Part shown: piece after piece, positions 12,284 through 23,689 of the stretch
Layout: each line of letters begins with the position of its first letter
Position numbering within the stretch: the stretch's first letter is position 1
Source of the DNA: Tupaia tana
Lineage: Eukaryota > Chordata > Mammalia > Scandentia > Tupaiidae
Assembly (NCBI GenBank): GCA_026018925.1
Contig: JAKSZU010000012.1
Location: forward strand, 29,687,814-29,751,813
Reading direction: 5' to 3'
DNA length: 64,000 bases
Notes under the pieces: generated by a model
What the model was told of the DNA's origin: nothing
What the model saw: only the letters and a program-made list of their open reading frames with translations
Databases searched by the model: none
Program-made: the position numbers and the translations under genes

Positions 12284-12950
12284 CTAGAAAAAGTTACTTC
12301 TTCAAATGCACAGACACCGACACAAAGCCCCAAGAATCAAAACAATTAAAGGAAATAGGTCCCCAGAAAAGCACCGACAACTAACCCTAAGGAAATGGAG
12401 ACTTATAACCTCCCTGACAAAGAATTCAAAATAATTGTTTTAAGGAAGCTTGGCAAACTTCAAAAACATAGAGAATAAAATAAGAAATTTAACAGAGAGA
12501 TCAGGGGGACCAGCAGTTAGCGTAATGGCTATGTCGCTGGACTCCCACGGAGTCGACCGTGGTTCGCGTCCCGGACCCGGTGGCTTAAAACTCACGCCGG
12601 GCGCGTGTGCGTGTGTGCCCAAGATCCCGAGAGGAGAATGGACGAGAAGGGATTGCGGCATGGCCATCCCCCTTGGGGGGTGATTTCTCGCTTTCTGTCT
12701 CTCTGTCTCTGTCTGTCTGGCGAGTGCACGCGCCCTATAGCAAAAACCTCTCCAAAAAAAAAAAAAAAAGCTATCAGATCTGATTTACAAGAAATGCTAA
12801 AGGGAGTCTTCAGGATTAAAAAAAAGAACACTAATTAGTAAAAAAAACAAAACAAACAAAAAAAACAAAAGTATAAAATTCAGTAGTGAAAGTACACAGT
12901 AAAATTCAGAGTAGTCTAAGACTGTAATGGTGGTAGATAAATCATTGCTT
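12284..12950 (+). mobile_element. L1 5'/ORF1-region fragment, opposite orientation
   Basis: The text gaaatggagacttataacct and ccctgacaaagaattcaaaa matches the L1M ORF1 start region (…PDKEFKI…). After a SINE at 12506-12769 it resumes with acaagaaatgctaaagggag and gactgtaatggtggtagataaa, also L1-like. Its orientation is opposite to 11395-12283. Confidence 0.65.
12506..12769 (+). mobile_element. Long-form tRNA SINE, young
   Basis: CpG-rich copy inserted in the L1 fragment. The A-box region (ttagcgtaatggctatg), B box (ggttcgcgtcc, one mismatch), hairpin and 3' end cgccctatagcaaaaacctctcc are all present before 16 A. Confidence 0.95.
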
Positions 12951-12959
12951 CCTTCCTTC

Positions 12960-13320
12960 CTTCCTTTTTTAAGTTTGCTATAGGGCATGTGTGCTCATGA
13001 GAGAGAGAGAGAGAGAGAGAAGAGAGAGAAGAGAGAGGAGGGGAGAGAGAGAGAGAGAGAGAGGGAGGGAGGGAGAGGGAGAGGGAGAGGGAGAGGGAGA
13101 GGGAGAGGGAGAGGGAGAGGGAGAGGGAGAGAGATCATCCCCAAGGGGATGGCCATGCTATAATCCCTTCTCCTCCATTCTCCTCCTGGGATTTTGGGCA
13201 TGCATACATGCATGCCAGGTACATGTTTCAAGCGACTCAGTACAGGACTCAAACCCCAGTAGGTCATGTTGGAGCGCCTGGGAGTCCAAGCGCTTTTACT
13301 ACCATCCCACCTGTTGCCCC
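12960..13320 (-). mobile_element. Long-form tRNA SINE with expanded GA tract
   Basis: The family 3' end (tttgctatagggcatgtg) and body (ggatggccatgctataatcccttctcc, gggattttgggcatgc) flank an expanded purine repeat. The tRNA head at 13240-13320 is diverged. Confidence 0.85.
12999..13134. repeat. 136-bp pure purine (GA / GGGAGA) repeat
   Basis: An uninterrupted purine run on the plus strand: GA dinucleotides, then about ten GGGAGA hexamers. It derives from the CT-rich internal segment of the SINE that surrounds it. Confidence 0.95.
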
Positions 13321-13337
13321 TAAGTATAAGCATTTTT

Positions 13338-13510
13338 TAAAATAATTATTTAATTTTATTTATCATTATTGTTATTTTAATTTGATCAGAGAGAGAAAGT
13401 GAGAGAGAGAGGGAAAATAAAGAAGCATGTCATTGGGTCTGGGACTTGAACTATAGTCAGCCACATGGAAGTCCAGAGTCTTTAACCAACACACCATCTG
13501 CCAGCCCCTG
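13338..13510 (-). mobile_element. Short-form tRNA SINE
   Basis: AT-rich tail, aatttgatcagagagagaaa, and head tggaagtccagagtctttaacc...ccagcccc. The TSD tataagcattttt is at 13325-13338 and 13511-13523. Confidence 0.9.
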
Positions 13511-13949
13511 TATAAGCATTTTTAAGGGTTTTAACAAACATTACTAAATTGCCTTTCAGAAAGATTGCACTAATTTTCATTTTACTACTAAGCAATGTAT
13601 GAAGTATGAGAGTAACTGTTATTCCTTCCCTTCACCATAACAGAATGTTTTTTGTTTTTCTTTTTCACAGTGTATTAATTTAGGAAAAAAAAAAAAAAAA
13701 AAACTGAAATCACACTGTTGTTTCAACTTACATTTCTTTGGTTATGAGTAAGGGTGAATATTTTTAAAAAACACTAATAGTTTTATTTTTTTCATGAATT
13801 TCTTATTAAAGCACTTTGCCCATTTTCTCTTGGTATGTTTATCTTCTGCTCAATATTCAAAATTATTAATGCTTTCAAAACTTCGAAACTGTTAATGTTT
13901 TTGAAGGCATAAATGGTAAAAATTTAAAAACAAATTACTCTAGTTATCC

Positions 13950-14218
13950 TTTTTTTGTTTTGTTTTGTTTTTTAGGTTTTTGTCATAGGTTTTTTAGTGC
14001 ATTTGCCAGAAAGAAACAGAGGCAGAGAGAGGGAAAGTGAGAAATCACCTCCTAGGAAGATGATTATGCTGCAATCCTTTAGTTTCTCAGGATTTTGGGC
14101 ACACATATACACATGCCCACTGTGATTTTCAAGCCATGAGGTCTGGGGCTTGAACCAGGGTCAGCCATGTGGTAGTCCACGGCCTCCACCATCATGACAC
14201 ATGCTGGCGCCCAGAGAC
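13950..14218 (-). mobile_element. Long-form tRNA SINE, moderately diverged
   Basis: A recognisable body (gaaatcacctcctaggaaga, gggattttgggcacacatat). The TSD is imperfect: aattactctagttatcc (about 13934-13949) and atttactcttagtttcc (about 14219-14235). Confidence 0.85.
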
Positions 14219-14516
14219 TATTTACTCTTAGTTTCCACACAATTTGAATTAGAATTGGCATTAGATTTCCTATTTCCCAGAAGTTTAAAAGCTCTAAGAG
14301 ACTACAAGAAAGGCTTACCTAACTGCAAACAGTATTAAACAGTACCTGATAGAGAGGTAGTATGGTATGGAGGTTAGGAATATTGGCTGTAAAATTCACC
14401 TTACTTGGAACCAAAGAAATGAAAGTTGAAATAACATTTGATTAATGATAGTAATGAATTACAAACCATTTAGCACAACAAGATTCCAAGAGTCCACAAT
14501 GAAAGTAAATTAATTA

Positions 14517-16062
14517 GGGCCAGCCCCATAGCACAGGGTTAAGTACTCAGTACCAGATCCCATGTGGCCAACCATGGTTCAAAGCTTGGCCCTGGCCGCT
14601 TGAATATACATTGGGTATGCATATGTGTGTGCTCACAATTCTAGTGGGATGGAGAAACAGAGGAAAAAAATTGTGGTTGGACTATGCCTCATTGGAGGGT
14701 TCTCTCTCCCTCTCTTTCTGGTGAGTGCTCACATCCTCTGATGCCGGGGTCTAGCCTCGGGTCTAGCCTCGGCGGGGGTGGGTCAACTCGACGGAGGCGG
14801 CGCAGGTGGACAGAAGACAGAGGCCTTGGTGCCTTTTTATGCACGTCCTATGCCGGACACTACCCAGAGATCGCTCTCTGGGGAGTGACAACTGCTAGGA
14901 ATTATTGTGCTTATTTATTGAAAATGTGATACATGCAAGTAAATGGGCAGTGAAAAAAATTTACTCTAAGGAACAGGGTGTACAAAGCATAAAAGCAATA
15001 AATATAAAACATGCTGTTTGTCTTGTCAGATTAGGTAAAATTAATCACAGTTTTCAAAATGAGGAAGTCCATTTGTCTGTTGTATCTTCTTTTTAGATTT
15101 TAATTACTGGGGAAGGGTCTTTAGACGAGGGGGCTTGCAGGATGTTTGATAACTTTAGTCTTGGGTCAGGCCAATAACCTTGCTGGTTGTAAAGTCTTAA
15201 ATAGAAATCTTGTCTTGCTAAGTAAAGACACAGTTAATATATGGACCATTCATACATTACAACAATAGGTGAGTCTATAATTTATGCATGGGAAAGGAAA
15301 ATAATCTTGTAGCTCAGGAGACAACACAGGATGTTTTATTAGTAGTTTTTTATAGTCAATAATACATAGATGAGAAACTCTTTGTAGTTAAAAACTACCT
15401 GTTGCTTTAGATAAGAGCTCCCAGCTAAGTTAATTTTTTTCTAGAGCCCTCAAGTTTGTTTATTTTGTTGTCCCAGCCAGGCCTTTTCCTTTAATAAACT
15501 TGTGGGATTCTGCATTTTATTTGCTGAGTCTGTCAATTAGTGAGTTCTTTTGTTTTATTTTTGAGTCTCTGTTATGTGGTAAATTTGCTGACTTTGTCTA
15601 GCATGAGTTAACTTTGGCCTGTAGCTTTAACAAAGGGTATTTACAAAAACTAGCCTTAAACTAACTTAGTCTACATATACTCCTAATACTAACTTAGTTT
15701 ATACTAACTTAATCTATATGTTAATTTTGGCTTAAAATTAGACAGGTGGGAGAGTCTTAAGCTTTCTGGTCCTCCTGTCAGTCTTAGGGAACCACATTCT
15801 TACAAAGTCACTAATTGGCTTTATTGTAATGGTTGGGGGTAATGTTTTACCCTTACAGAGTACTATAATAACAGTAAAACTCATGGCAGAGAAATTAAAT
15901 ACCGGCCAGTTCAAGGACACAAGGGAAAGCTCGTAAACCGGGCCTTGCCTCAGTTTCTTCCCAGTCCAGGCCTTGCCTTAAAATGGGAGGCAGCATCCTT
16001 ACCAGCTTGTGTTGCCTGCATGGCCCCGTCACTCTGACAACCAATCAAAAAAAAGGAAGTAA
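14517..16062 (+). mobile_element. Long-form tRNA SINE split by a solo LTR
   Basis: The SINE runs from 14517 (gggccagccccatagc) to 14741 (gtgagtgctcacatcctctga) and resumes at 16038 (caaccaatcaaaaaaaa), with the LTR between. Host flanks gaaagtaaattaatta (14501-14516) and ggaagtaaattaataa (16243-16258) are its probable TSD. The second of these now lies beyond a later SINE. Confidence 0.8.
14742..16031 (-). mobile_element. Solo endogenous-retrovirus LTR, 1290 bp
   Basis: Boundaries are TG...CA on the plus strand (tgccggggtc ... ccccgtca), flanked by the perfect 6-bp TSD ctctga (14736-14741 and 16032-16037). Six-bp TSDs and a long LTR fit a class II (beta-like) retrovirus. A minus-strand TATA-like box (gcataaaaaggcacc, about 14836-14850) lies about 100 bp from the LTR end, which suggests transcription on the minus strand with a long U3. 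No gag, pol or env sequence is present, so this is a recombined remnant. Assigning orientation and class is inference. Confidence 0.75.
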
Positions 16063-16236
16063 GGGGGGGCCAGCAGGTGGCATGGTGGTTGAAGCACTGG
16101 AATTCCCACAAGGCCGACCATGGTTCAAGTCCTGGACCTGGTGGCTTGCTTTCTCATTCTCCCTCTCCTGCTCTGTCTTTTTCTGACAAAACTCATGTGA
16201 AATAAATAAATAAATAAATAATTTACTTCCTTTTTT
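16063..16236 (+). mobile_element. Short-form tRNA SINE
   Basis: Starts ggggccagcaggtggcatgg and has B box ggttcaagtcc and tail (aaat)n. The TSD aaaaaaggaagtaa is at 16049-16062 and 16237-16250. It inserted into the tail of the split SINE. Confidence 0.92.
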
Positions 16237-16254
16237 AAAAAAGGAAGTAAATTA
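16219..16254. repeat. 36-bp perfect palindrome
   Basis: The 18-base arm TAATTTACTTCCTTTTTT is followed immediately by its exact reverse complement. It spans the end of the SINE tail and the downstream TSD. Confidence 0.95.
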
Positions 16255-16421
16255 ATAAGTAAACAGGAGAAAAAGGATTTTTGTTTTAAATCACTGAATG
16301 ACAACAAATAATTGTAGAGGAAATGATGAAATTAGGAAATCATCATTTTGCAACCTCACAGTAATTATTAGGGATAATAAAAGTATCTAGCTCATATAGC
16401 CATGTTAATACCTGAAAAGTC

Positions 16422-16600
16422 AGGGCCAGCAGGTGGTCTAGTGGTCAGGGTCACTGGACTCTCACATGGCCGACTGTGGTTTGAGATCTGGACCTGGCGG
16501 CTTGCTTTCTCGCTTTCTCTCTCACTCTGTCCCTCTCTGGTCAAATTAAAATAAATAAATAGATAAATAAAGTTAAATTTAAAAATTTTAAAAAAATACA
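16422..16600 (+). mobile_element. Short-form tRNA SINE
   Basis: Starts gggccagcaggtggtctagtgg and has the CT-rich middle, then ggtcaaattaaaataaataaat tail. Confidence 0.88.
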
Positions 16601-16768
16601 CGTAAAGTGCTTAAAACAGGACCCGACATATAATAACTGCTCAACAAATGTTAGTTTTCCCTACAATGTACCTGACCCTGTAGCGTGGCTGTATTGGGAC
16701 CAAGAGAAGAACGAACTAGGACAATTAAATTAGGAAGACAGTATGGCATTTATGATAAGCACAGAGAG

Positions 16769-17032
16769 GGACCAGCAGATGGCAAAATGGTTATGTCATT
16801 GGACTCCCACGTAGTCAACCACGGTTCAAGTCCTGGACCTGGTGGCTCAAAACTCAAACTAGATGCATATGTGTGCATGTCCCAAATCCCAAGGAGAATG
16901 AAGGAGAAGGGATTACGGCATGGTTATCCCTCTGGGGGTGATTTCTTGCTTTCTGGCTGTCTCTGTCTTTCCAGTGAGTGCACAAACCCTATAGCAAACA
17001 AAAAGTCTCTCTCTAAAAATAAACAAGCAAGC
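16769..17032 (+). mobile_element. Long-form tRNA SINE
   Basis: Complete but CpG-depleted copy. The TSD aagcacagagag is exact at 16757-16768 and 17033-17044, and the tail is (aagc/aaac)-rich. Confidence 0.93.
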
Positions 17033-17041
17033 AAGCACAGA

Positions 17042-17130
17042 GAGACCTGGGTTCAAATTAAGGTCTGTCATTCACTGATGATGTGATCTTGGACAAGTTA
17101 CTACATCCTGGGCCAGTTTCTTTACCAGAA
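17042..17130 (+). mobile_element. MIR SINE remnant
   Basis: Text cctgggttcaaattaaggtc and gatcttggacaagttacta matches MIR. The preceding long-form SINE split it from upstream MIR sequence. Confidence 0.65.
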
Positions 17131-17139
17131 TAATGCAGA

Positions 17140-18750
17140 CAATGCAAGTTGTGAGATGAGTATATAAAACTCCAGAATGTCTGGCATATTTTTTTTAAAA
17201 AAGGTCTGTAAATATAAGCTCTCATCCCTTTGTCCATAAAATCTTAACATCTAGTAACATGAATCTGAGCTGTGGTAGGCACCAGCTCTACCACCCCCAA
17301 GTTTTCTGTTGGCACAGCCCTGTTAAGTCAGCTCTTCTACATTCTGTACAACCTGGTATGTTTTAAAATCCAAGTGAGAAGGGTTTGTCACTCTAAACTC
17401 AAAGGGACATAATTTGGTTAATCTTCAGCTGCTGTGTCCAATCACCATTCAATCACATCCCCTCCCATGGCAGGCTGTCCCTTCAGGCAGTTACTGTCAC
17501 TAACAGTGCTACCTGGGCCTTTCTAGGTTTATAAGTATTGATTCCATCTGTCCAATTTGCAGTCTACAGGACATGTCCAAGCAACCATGTACACTGCCCT
17601 TAGCCCCGGAGGGCAGACAGTGGTCTGGCAGGATGGGGAAAGGAGAGTGACCAGGCTCAGACCTGGGGCTGCTAACCCAATCAAAGGAAATGGGCAATTC
17701 ACTTCACAAACCTGGAGGCCAAAGAGGGTAAGGATCCAAGATGGTGACTCATTCTGCAACTTCAGAGATTACCTTCACTTTTAATAAAACTCAAAACACA
17801 GTAACCCACTGTGGAGTATAGACAGGACTAAAAGAACCATGGCTGCTCAGTGGCCACCAATGGCACCAAACACTGTGACAGATGGCTAGTATGCTTTCTG
17901 TCCAACAGCCATTGCACAGTTATGAAGCATCTAATGCAGTAGCCCAAATAGGGTCAGGCCCTTCTTGGAGAAGCTAGAACACAGATCAGGCTACAGGGCT
18001 ACAAGAGTACGATTCACAAACAGCTTTGATGACCAATAGGATCTCACTGGCCTATGGCTACAACAGGGCAGAAACAGGGTAGGAGGCCAGCCAGAATAGA
18101 AAAAGCTAAAGCAAGGCTGATAAGGACTGGCTTAGCAGTAGGCCAGGACCAGGAAACATCAAGGGTTTCACAGGGTCAGTAAGGACAGAATGTCATGACA
18201 CAAAGGAGAGCAGGCGCTGCTACTAGAGATGATCTGCCAAAGGACCATGCAACCTCACCTCTGCTTTGGTGCCGGTGTACTGGCGCCACACTAGAGGTTT
18301 GGGATTAGATATCACTGTCTTAAGTTTGAATAGCTGGGAGCAGATGGACTGTGGCACAAGACTAGGTCTTCATGGTCTTAATAGCCGGATGAAAGGAGGC
18401 AGGGTACACCATTTCACTCAACTGTGCTTTTCTCCAGTGGGCAACAACTCTATTCAAAGGAACTACTCCACAGGTACTTGCTGAGCAAAGGCTTAAGAAC
18501 ATCAACAATCCTCTTAGCCAGCTCAAGATTCTGGTATTCTGTGGAAAGTGATCACTATGAATGCCAGTATCAACCTCAAAGGCTAATCTCTAGATACCCT
18601 TGCTAATTTTGGGAAGCACGGAATGTCTAAAACACAAGCAGTATGGTACGTTGCCCTGACTCCCATGTATTGCTACTCAGATAACTAACAGTCTATAGGA
18701 CCACTCTGCCTCAATGCAGGTTTTAATAGAAATGCTAGGAAAAGGAAGCC
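17140..18750. other. Unassigned intronic sequence
   Basis: About 1.6 kb of mixed, moderately GC sequence without an element I can name. Neither strand carries a long open frame or recognisable protein; 18430-18600 is open on the plus strand for only 60 codons. Confidence 0.6.
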
Positions 18751-19300
18751 CAATAGGAAAATGGGTCATGAATATGAACAGTCAATTCTCAGAAAAGGAA
18801 ACCAAAAACAGATGATTAAGTATATGAAAGAGAGCCTCATGCCCATTTGTTATTAGATAAATGCAATCTGAAACAAGGAACTATCACTTTAAATTCAATA
18901 TATTCACAAAAGTCAGAAAGCTGAGAAACGGCAAGTATTGATAAGAACACAGGGATCCCAATCTCTTTGTGTACTTTCAGGGTATAGACCGGTGCGGTCA
19001 TTCTGGAAGCCAATCTTACAGTACTGTCAAATTCAAGAACCTTGCCCTATAACCTAGCACTTCTCTTGAGTATATATTTCCCAGAAAAACTCTAATGCAG
19101 GCCCAAAAAAGGGCAGGACAGTTGACTGTTCATCACAGCCTATGTGGCAGTAAGGGGTTGGTTAAGGCAATCCAGTGTCCATCACTGGGGAACGGATTAG
19201 GTTAATTGTGGTAGTCACACACCACGAAATACAATGTAGCTGTTAGAAACAATAGGCTACATGTACACAGCGCAACACAAAAAGATGGTTTTTACAAAAG
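18750..19300 (+). mobile_element. L1M-type 3' fragment
   Basis: Diverged ORF2/3' text such as ccaatctctttgtgtacttt, ttctggaagccaatcttaca, and tccatcactggggaacgg ... acaatgtagctgttagaaa, typical of old L1 3' regions. No usable open frame remains. Confidence 0.75.
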
Positions 19301-19450
19301 GATCAACTATCTCTCCCCTTTTACTTACATGTTAATTAAATTTGACCATTTGTTTTTAAAGTTTATTTTTTCCAGGGAATCTCTCAATTGAGAAACTTTC
19401 AATTCCCATCTTATCTAGCAATCTTGGGGACTAAAGAATTAAGGGCCCAG

Positions 19451-19625
19451 AGGCCAGCAGGTGGTGTGGTTAAGGAGCTGGACTCCCACATGGCTGACTG
19501 CAGTTGGAGTCCTAGACCTGGTGGCTTACTTTCTCACCTTCCTTCTCTCTCTCTGGTCAAAATTTTAAAAATAATGATGATGATGATGATGAATAAAATT
19601 AAATTATATAATTCTTTTAAAAAAA
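19451..19625 (+). mobile_element. Short-form tRNA SINE
   Basis: Starts aggccagcaggtggtgtgg and ends with an (atg)n-containing tail. Flanks attaagggcccag and attaaggacccaa are the probable TSD. Confidence 0.88.
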
Positions 19626-19870
19626 TTAAGGACCCAATGAAAACAATGAGCTCCCTGAAGTATACCAAAGATCATCAAATATGCCTCTCTTCCTGCAATC
19701 CCCTGCTTCTTTCACCTTGAGGGCTCCTCAGTGACACCATCACTACCAACTCGACTGAGCCTTCTCTGACTCCCAGCCTGGGTCCATGCTCTTCCTTTGT
19801 GTATGTACAACACCCAGTACTAACCCCCATGGTAGGTGACCCTTAATGTATTCTATCTGATTGCTTATTC

Positions 19871-20128
19871 ACTTTTTTTTTTTTTTTGGCCATAGGTTGT
19901 GTGAAATCTCTGGAAATAGAGAGACAGAGAGGGGAAGTAAGAAATCACTGCCCCCACCCTCCCCAGGATGGCCATGCTGCAATCCCTTCTCTTCCATTCT
20001 CCCCTTGGGATTTTGGGTATGAATGCACAAGCATCTGGCTTGATTTTCAAGCCATTGGGTCCAGGACTTGAACCATAGTCAGCCATATGGGAGTCCTGCC
20101 CTTTAACCACACCATCTGCTGGCCCCTG
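19871..20128 (-). mobile_element. Long-form tRNA SINE
   Basis: Poly-T, then ggccataggttgtgtgaaat, a diverged hairpin, gggattttgggtatgaatgc, and head agtcagccatatgggagtcc ... ccatctgctggcccc. Confidence 0.9.
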
Positions 20129-20129
20129 C

Positions 20130-21800
20130 CTGTTCAGTTTTATTTGCTTTTCCCACTAGGCTATGGGACAAGGGCCATGTCTCACCTTTATTTCCCAGTT
20201 CCTTGCCCAGTGCCTAGATCACAGTCAATGGTCAACAGATGCCCTCTGAATGAGTGCAGGAATAAATGAATGAATTGGTGAATAAATAAAATAATTTTAT
20301 TTGAAAGGAAATGGAGGAGAAAGGTGGAAATCACCTGCCTTCTCTAATGTAAAGGTCCCAAATATGCCACAGGTGGTTTAGCTGTAGAAAACTCCGACTT
20401 CCTCTCTGCAGCAACAGGCCCTTCTGAGGCAGTTTCTAGACAAACCCGAGGAAATGAACAGGAGGGTGGTCCTGAAGTGGCAGCTCCTGGGATTCCTGGA
20501 ACTCCCTTTGGAGTCACAGCCAAATTAATTTGTGGATCAGGTTGTAATTAAAATAGGTTGGAAGCAGGATGCAGTAGGGAGGCTGGTTCTCACCAACATT
20601 GATGAGCTCTTGCTTTCGGGGCAGTGGGGAGTTAAAGTGCACGGGAGGGCAGATGCATCGATCGACCTCAAGGCTCTGCTGTCAGTGGCCGGAGGGGTTT
20701 GGAGTCCTCACATTGTTTAGGGAAGAGCAAGGAAACCTGTGGTGTGAGCTGAGGGCTGCGCTGCGCCAGGCGTGTGTCAGAGACGGCTGGTGAGCAGCTG
20801 GAGTTGGTGAAGCAAGAAGGGCTGTGATCCCAGCTCCAGGTCGTCCCTACACAATGTTCAGCGTCAGAAGAACTCCAACTCCCCCTCCTTCCCAGCCCCA
20901 CATTTAAAGCAGAAGGTCACTGCGATGCGTGTCACGGGTCCCAAGGAGAAGACAAAGAGTGACCTATTCTCAACTCAGTACACACCTCGAAGATGGGAGG
21001 AAGCAAAGAGGTCACAGTTCAGGAGATTTACTGGAAAGTCAAACGAGCTGTGGCTCATTCAGATACCTGGTCTACTGGCTGGTATAGTGGAAAGCTGGGT
21101 GGCCTTGACATGTTAAAACTAAATGTCTTCTGGCATGGGGCACCAATGGCAGGTGGGGAAGGCAGGGAGAGCAGTTCTCTTTTTAGTGACAACTTCCTGA
21201 GGAAATGAATTAAAGATCAGGTAGCAAGTAAGGTATCTATGCAGAAAATGTGCCCTCATTTCCTCCGACAAGGATAATTATCTTTTGTTCCCTTACCTCA
21301 AAAGGTAAAGATCAATAATCATAATAAAGCTGCCAATATGTTAGGGACTTTACATTTACAGTTTCAGATTCTTTTAACAACTTGCAATGAGGTATCAGTC
21401 CCATTTTATGAAAGGGTTAACTGAGAGTCAGAAAGATAACATGAGTTGTCAAAGCATACACAATAAATAAACAAGCACAGGAACCAAGATTCAAACCTAG
21501 GTTTGTCTGGGTCCAAACCCAGAACACATTCCCCTAAGCTACACTGGCACTCACTCATCTGACCATCTATTAGTCTGTCATCATCCCATAGTTCCCGAGT
21601 CCCTACAACATACCAGGGACACAGTATTTTCAGATGGTAAAGCAAAGAAGCCCACACCAGTTAGCTGGAATAAGAGTGAGGGGGACAAGAGGCAAAATAT
21701 GTGGTATGTCTAGACAGAGGTGACATAATTAGGGGCAGGCTCACAGAAGGCATTCACAAAAAGCAGAATCAAAGTATCAAGATCATTCATCTCAGGGATT
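20130..21800. other. Intronic stretch with L2-like remnant and unique sequence
   Basis: 20140-20280 resembles an L2 3' end (ttgcccagtgcctagatcacag ... gaatgagtgcaggaataaatgaatg). 20380-21200 is single-copy sequence with a few CpGs and no gene I recognise. 21340-21460 has MIR-like text. Confidence 0.5.
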
Positions 21801-22049
21801 CCAGGACAATCCCAATTTCACATCCTTAGCCTCATTCTAAACACATGTCCATGTCGTCCCATTGGTGGTTCATAACACATGGTCACCAAATTTATGGGCC
21901 TGCCTGCAGGATTTCCTACGGTATCAGTGCAAAACAGGCTCTCTGTAGGCACATTATCCATAAGAGTATAGTGGGGCTGGTTACATCTCTCAGATCTTGG
22001 GTGAAGAATATGAAAAACAAGAAAATTAATTACAGCAGCAGATACATAC

Positions 22050-22200
22050 TGTGAACTTCCTATGTGTACTTGGTGTACTGCTCTAAGCCATTTTATGTGC
22101 ATCTTAATTGTCATAATTATCTTATGCTGAGGTAGGTGTTGTTATTACTCCCATTTTACAGATGAGGAAATAGAGAACTAATAAGACCTAAACTCAGGCA
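22050..22200 (+). mobile_element. MIR SINE remnant
   Basis: Contains 'actcccattttacagatgaggaaatagag', the MIR core, preceded by the typical 'tgtgcatcttaattgtcat'. Confidence 0.75.
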
Positions 22201-23174
22201 GTCTCATCCCAGAACTCCAGCTTTTTTTCTCTCATGTTATATAGCAGGGACTGTGCTATTTGATCATGTGTTTCCTTGCACATAAGAGCTACACGGGACA
22301 GGAAATGTCTGTTGAATGAATTCCCTCCTGGGGCCTTGATGTTACACTGTGACCCACTGAATTTTTAGTCCGCTCCTAGGCTTTCACTTTTTAGTACTGC
22401 AAAGTGCTGTACCCTAGATTTCATAGTTGGGTTTTGGTTCTAATTGTTGACCTATATATTCATTCCTGTTCATTTTTATCAACACAGATAGAACCACTGT
22501 TACAAAACATTAAGACCTTTTTTTATGTCCCCAAGTTTTTCCACCCAACATATTACTGGTACCTCTTCAAGGTTCATTTAATCTGCCAATTTGGTTGGCA
22601 CTTATCAATGACCTCAACGGTCTGCTCTCTAAGTCTGCTGTCCATTCATATATAAACGACAAACCAAGCCATTCAATTCTGACTATACTACTTTCCACAT
22701 TATATTTTATTCACGTGGTGTCATGATAGCCAAATATCTTACTGAAACCCAGACACACACACCTTACCTACTGCAGACCCCTGACCCTGGCCTGGCAGCT
22801 CTATTAAAATATGCACTGTAATACACAGCGACTCTTTAAAGATGTCTTGTTAAACAAGTGGTACAGGTCTGGGCAATATCACAGTCCCTGGAAATGCAAC
22901 ACCCTGCCCCAAGCAGCTGAAGCAGCACTGTATGTTCTCCTTTCCCCAAAGGTGAATGAACAAATGCTGTCCATGAAGACAGCATTGAACACAAAATGCC
23001 AGGATGAGATGTAGCACTGGAGTCAGGTGGGGGGGAACCCTGGGACTCTCTTGTTAGGCAAATGAGCTGGCACTGCTTTCTAGGGAGCAGTGTCTTAGGT
23101 TGCCTGAGGTCGAGGCATGCATCTGCCAAACTAGAAATGGGTGCATGCTGAAATCGGAATATCATTACTATGAA

Positions 23175-23245
23175 ACAGGATTATCTCGAGCAATGACTCC
23201 AAATGGGATTAGAAATGACTCTTTGTTACTCAGAGATAATCGGTC
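23175..23245. promoter_or_regulatory. Possible cluster of GATTA (K50 homeodomain) motifs
   Basis: GGATTA at 23178-23183 and 23206-23211 and TAATC at 23237-23241 lie within 64 bp of unique sequence. Motif clustering alone supports this; chance occurrence is possible. Confidence 0.15.
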
Positions 23246-23689
23246 CTAGCAGCAGCACTGGGAGAAACAGCCAGCCCAGCATGCTTTTCTGGGGGCACGG
23301 TGCTGGCACTCTGGGCACTTGGCCAGCATCCTCACTCACCCTTGCTTGCTGGGAAATACTGGGCACTGTCTTGTAGCAGGCAGGTGGCCACCAAAAGCCA
23401 GCTCCACATCAAAGTACCCTGTTCAGGGGTCCCATGTTATAGGCCCAGTTTCTTAGGTGAGAAAGATCAGGAAAACAATCACGAAGGCCCTACTGCTTCT
23501 GAGTCACCTAGGAGATAGTGATGAAAGACTGGTAACACTCACCGTACTCATCTTTCTTCTGGCCAATCACTAAGATCCACCTTGGGTGATCCACTACCAC
23601 AGCGGCAGTATCAGTAACAGTATCAGCTAATGCACTACTATTGCAAATATAGTAATATAGTATTAGTAGCTATACACTGCTAATAACTG

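Noticed and set aside
12999-13134. CRISPR-like regular repeat
   Set aside because: The hexamer repeats are contiguous without unique spacers and lie in a mammalian SINE.
18260-18610. Possible processed pseudogene
   Set aside because: Neither strand gives a recognisable protein and there is no A tail or TSD I can see; left as unassigned sequence.
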